From positions 1 through 7,071 of the forward strand of contig JAAXIR010000073.1 of NCBI GenBank assembly GCA_012270265.1: 7,071 nucleotides of DNA. Reading direction: 5' to 3'. The translations under genes were made by a program, and so were the position numbers. This document shows, in pieces, positions 6,251-7,071 of this stretch (the first letter of the stretch is position 1; each line of letters starts with the position of its first letter). This DNA is from Candidatus Poseidoniales archaeon (GTDB lineage Archaea > Thermoplasmatota > Poseidoniia > Poseidoniales > Poseidoniaceae). The notes under the pieces were generated by a model. The model did not search any database. It was not told where the DNA came from and saw nothing but the letters and a program-made list of their open reading frames with translations.

Positions 6251-6661
6251 ATGACAGAAAAGCGTACAGTCAAGATCAACGGTGAAGAACTCGAAGTTGA
6301 GATTACAATCAACGATGATGGAAGTTACGATGCAACGGTCGAAGGCCAAACCTTCACCGTTGAAATTCCAAACGCACAAGCAGCACCACGTGCTCGCCGA
6401 GGCGGCGGTTCAAAGAAGAAGAAATCAGGAACGGTCTCAGCGAACATTCCTGGCAAGGTCGTGACGGTCGAAGTCAAAGAAGGCGATGTTGTCAAAGAAG
6501 GCCAAGTTATCCTCATCCTCGAAGCGATGAAGATGCAAAATGAGATACAAGCACCGGTTGATGGAACGGTCATCAGTGTTGCCTGTGAAGAAGGACAAGC
6601 GATCGAAGCCAATGTTCCACTCGTTGTTATCGAACCAGAACCAACCGAAGATGAGGATTGA
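6251..6661 (+). CDS. Biotin carboxyl carrier protein of propionyl-CoA carboxylase
   Basis: This 136-residue protein carries covalently bound biotin and shuttles carboxyl groups from a biotin carboxylase (not in this window) to the PccB subunit encoded upstream. Residues 1-40 form a beta-rich region with two similar strand pairs (KRTVKINGEELEVEI and YDATVEGQTFTVEI), as in the carrier subunits of propionyl-CoA carboxylases and decarboxylases. An Ala/Arg/Gly/Lys-rich flexible linker follows at 41-60 (with GGG and KKKK), and then the biotinyl domain at about 61-129. The biotin-accepting Lys94 lies in EAMKM at 91-95, preceded by GKVVTVEVKEGDVVKEGQ and followed by the APVDGTV stretch at 101-107. 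The tail is acidic (EPEPTEDED). The start follows a near-perfect ribosome site. A separate carrier, rather than one fused to biotin carboxylase, is common in archaea. Confidence 0.93.
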   Translation: MTEKRTVKINGEELEVEITINDDGSYDATVEGQTFTVEIPNAQAAPRARRGGGSKKKKSGTVSANIPGKVVTVEVKEGDVVKEGQVILILEAMKMQNEIQAPVDGTVISVACEEGQAIEANVPLVVIEPEPTEDED

Positions 6662-6689
6662 GAAGCAACAGTTCAAGATGTATGAAGGC

Positions 6690-6695
6690 GAGGTG
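6690..6695 (+). promoter_or_regulatory. Ribosome binding site selecting ATG 6701
   Basis: GAGGTG lies 5 nt before ATG 6701. A GTG in the same frame at 6695 overlaps this motif and would add only two residues, so the ATG is the more likely start of the zinc-protein gene. Confidence 0.55.
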
Positions 6696-6700
6696 TGTAT

Positions 6701-6895
6701 ATGAGCGAAGGACCGGCGTGTGATTATCCTGGATGTGGAGAAGTCGGTGTCATCATCTCACGACTTTCTCCTGAAGGATACCTCGTCGCTACGGGCAAGA
6801 AAGCATATTCATTCCGAGAAGCTTACCGCCGTTTCCACTATTGCAACAACCACCATGATGAGTTGATGAACGGCGTTTGGTCACGGGTTCGCTAA
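6701..6895 (+). CDS. Small Cys/His-rich probable zinc-binding protein, unknown function
   Basis: This 64-residue protein has a Cys-x4-Cys pair near the N-terminus (ACDYPGCGE, Cys7 and Cys12) and a second cluster HYCNNHH at 46-52 (Cys48 with His51 or His52). That is the spacing of a four-ligand zinc site closing a small fold. Between them are hydrophobic strands (VGVIISRL, GYLVATG) and an aromatic-basic stretch (KKAYSFREAYRRF). The start at ATG 6701 is set by GAGGTG 5 nt upstream. The gene begins 39 bp after the biotin carrier gene, so it could be the last gene of the carboxylase transcript, though the gap is wider than inside that operon. I do not recognise a family. A DNA- or RNA-binding role is possible but not shown by the sequence. 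Confidence 0.7.
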   Translation: MSEGPACDYPGCGEVGVIISRLSPEGYLVATGKKAYSFREAYRRFHYCNNHHDELMNGVWSRVR

Positions 6896-7071
6896 CCGGA
6901 TGACAAAAACGATGGTCACGTTGCACCTACCGCAATTTGAGGGTGACATACATAAGCGACTATGCCTTGTTTCGTTCATGTCGCAACGACAAACCGCCCT
7001 ATCGCAGAAAATTTTGGTCATCATCAGCACCTTCATGATCGTCGTTATCCGCAAGACATAACCCTACGCTT
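6896..7071. other. Right-end stretch with no convincing gene
   Basis: Nothing recognisable lies here. On the plus strand a 50-odd-codon frame begins at ATG 6900, ending in a hydrophobic stretch (KILVIISTFMIVVI), but it uses several rare-looking ATA and CTA codons and has no ribosome site. Another plus-strand frame begins at ATG 6962 and is still open at the window end; its first residues (MPCFVHVATTNRPIAENFG) suggest no family. On the minus strand a frame entering from the right edge ends at TAG 6999-7001 with an acidic end (DNDDHEGADDDQ), which could be the tail of a convergent gene. I cannot choose between these. Confidence 0.3.

Noticed and set aside
1..7071. CRISPR array, insertion sequence, integron or defence system
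   Set aside because: No regularly spaced repeats, terminal inverted repeats, transposase, integrase or nuclease-like motifs were seen. The window is mainly core metabolism.

Overview
The window reads as a fragment of an archaeal chromosome, most likely a planktonic marine Euryarchaeon of the MGII/Poseidoniales type; this is inference. The support is: a TATA box about 27 bp upstream of a start codon with almost no leader (asnB), Shine-Dalgarno sites close to GGAGGTGAT inside operons, a methylmalonyl-CoA mutase whose B12-binding domain is a separate small subunit, and a bacterial-type acyltransferase of the kind reported in MGII lipid metabolism. A bacterial origin is not excluded. No rRNA, tRNA, CRISPR array, insertion sequence or integration site was seen.

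The left part (1-2719) is all on the minus strand. Read in the direction of transcription it holds the B12-binding small subunit of methylmalonyl-CoA mutase, the mutase GTPase chaperone MeaB/ArgK, a membrane-bound CTP-dependent lipid kinase of the dolichol/phytol kinase type, a 36-residue single-span membrane microprotein, and then, behind its own TATA box, the first 182 residues of asparagine synthetase B, cut by the window edge. The first three overlap or abut and look like one operon. MeaB is interrupted by an in-frame TAA exactly in its P-loop. The lesion looks like two compensating single-base indels, so it is either a sequence error or a very recent inactivation.

A 77-bp divergent intergenic region (2720-2796) separates this from the plus-strand half. 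There, a 544-residue glycerolipid acyltransferase (PlsC/SCT1-like, with a C-terminal membrane domain) is followed by a tight cluster: the carboxyltransferase subunit of propionyl-CoA carboxylase (pccB), a 61-residue protein resembling the small epsilon/PccX subunits of acyl-CoA carboxylases, and a biotin carrier protein. A 64-residue Cys/His-rich probable zinc protein follows. The last 176 bases contain no convincing gene.

Functionally, the carboxylase cluster makes methylmalonyl-CoA from propionyl-CoA. The mutase with MeaB interconverts methylmalonyl-CoA and succinyl-CoA. The window therefore holds parts of both ends of the propionate/methylmalonyl-CoA route. The biotin carboxylase subunit, the mutase large subunit and the epimerase are not in it. 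The lipid kinase and acyltransferase next to these genes point to lipid or isoprenoid metabolism, but a functional link is only suggested by position.
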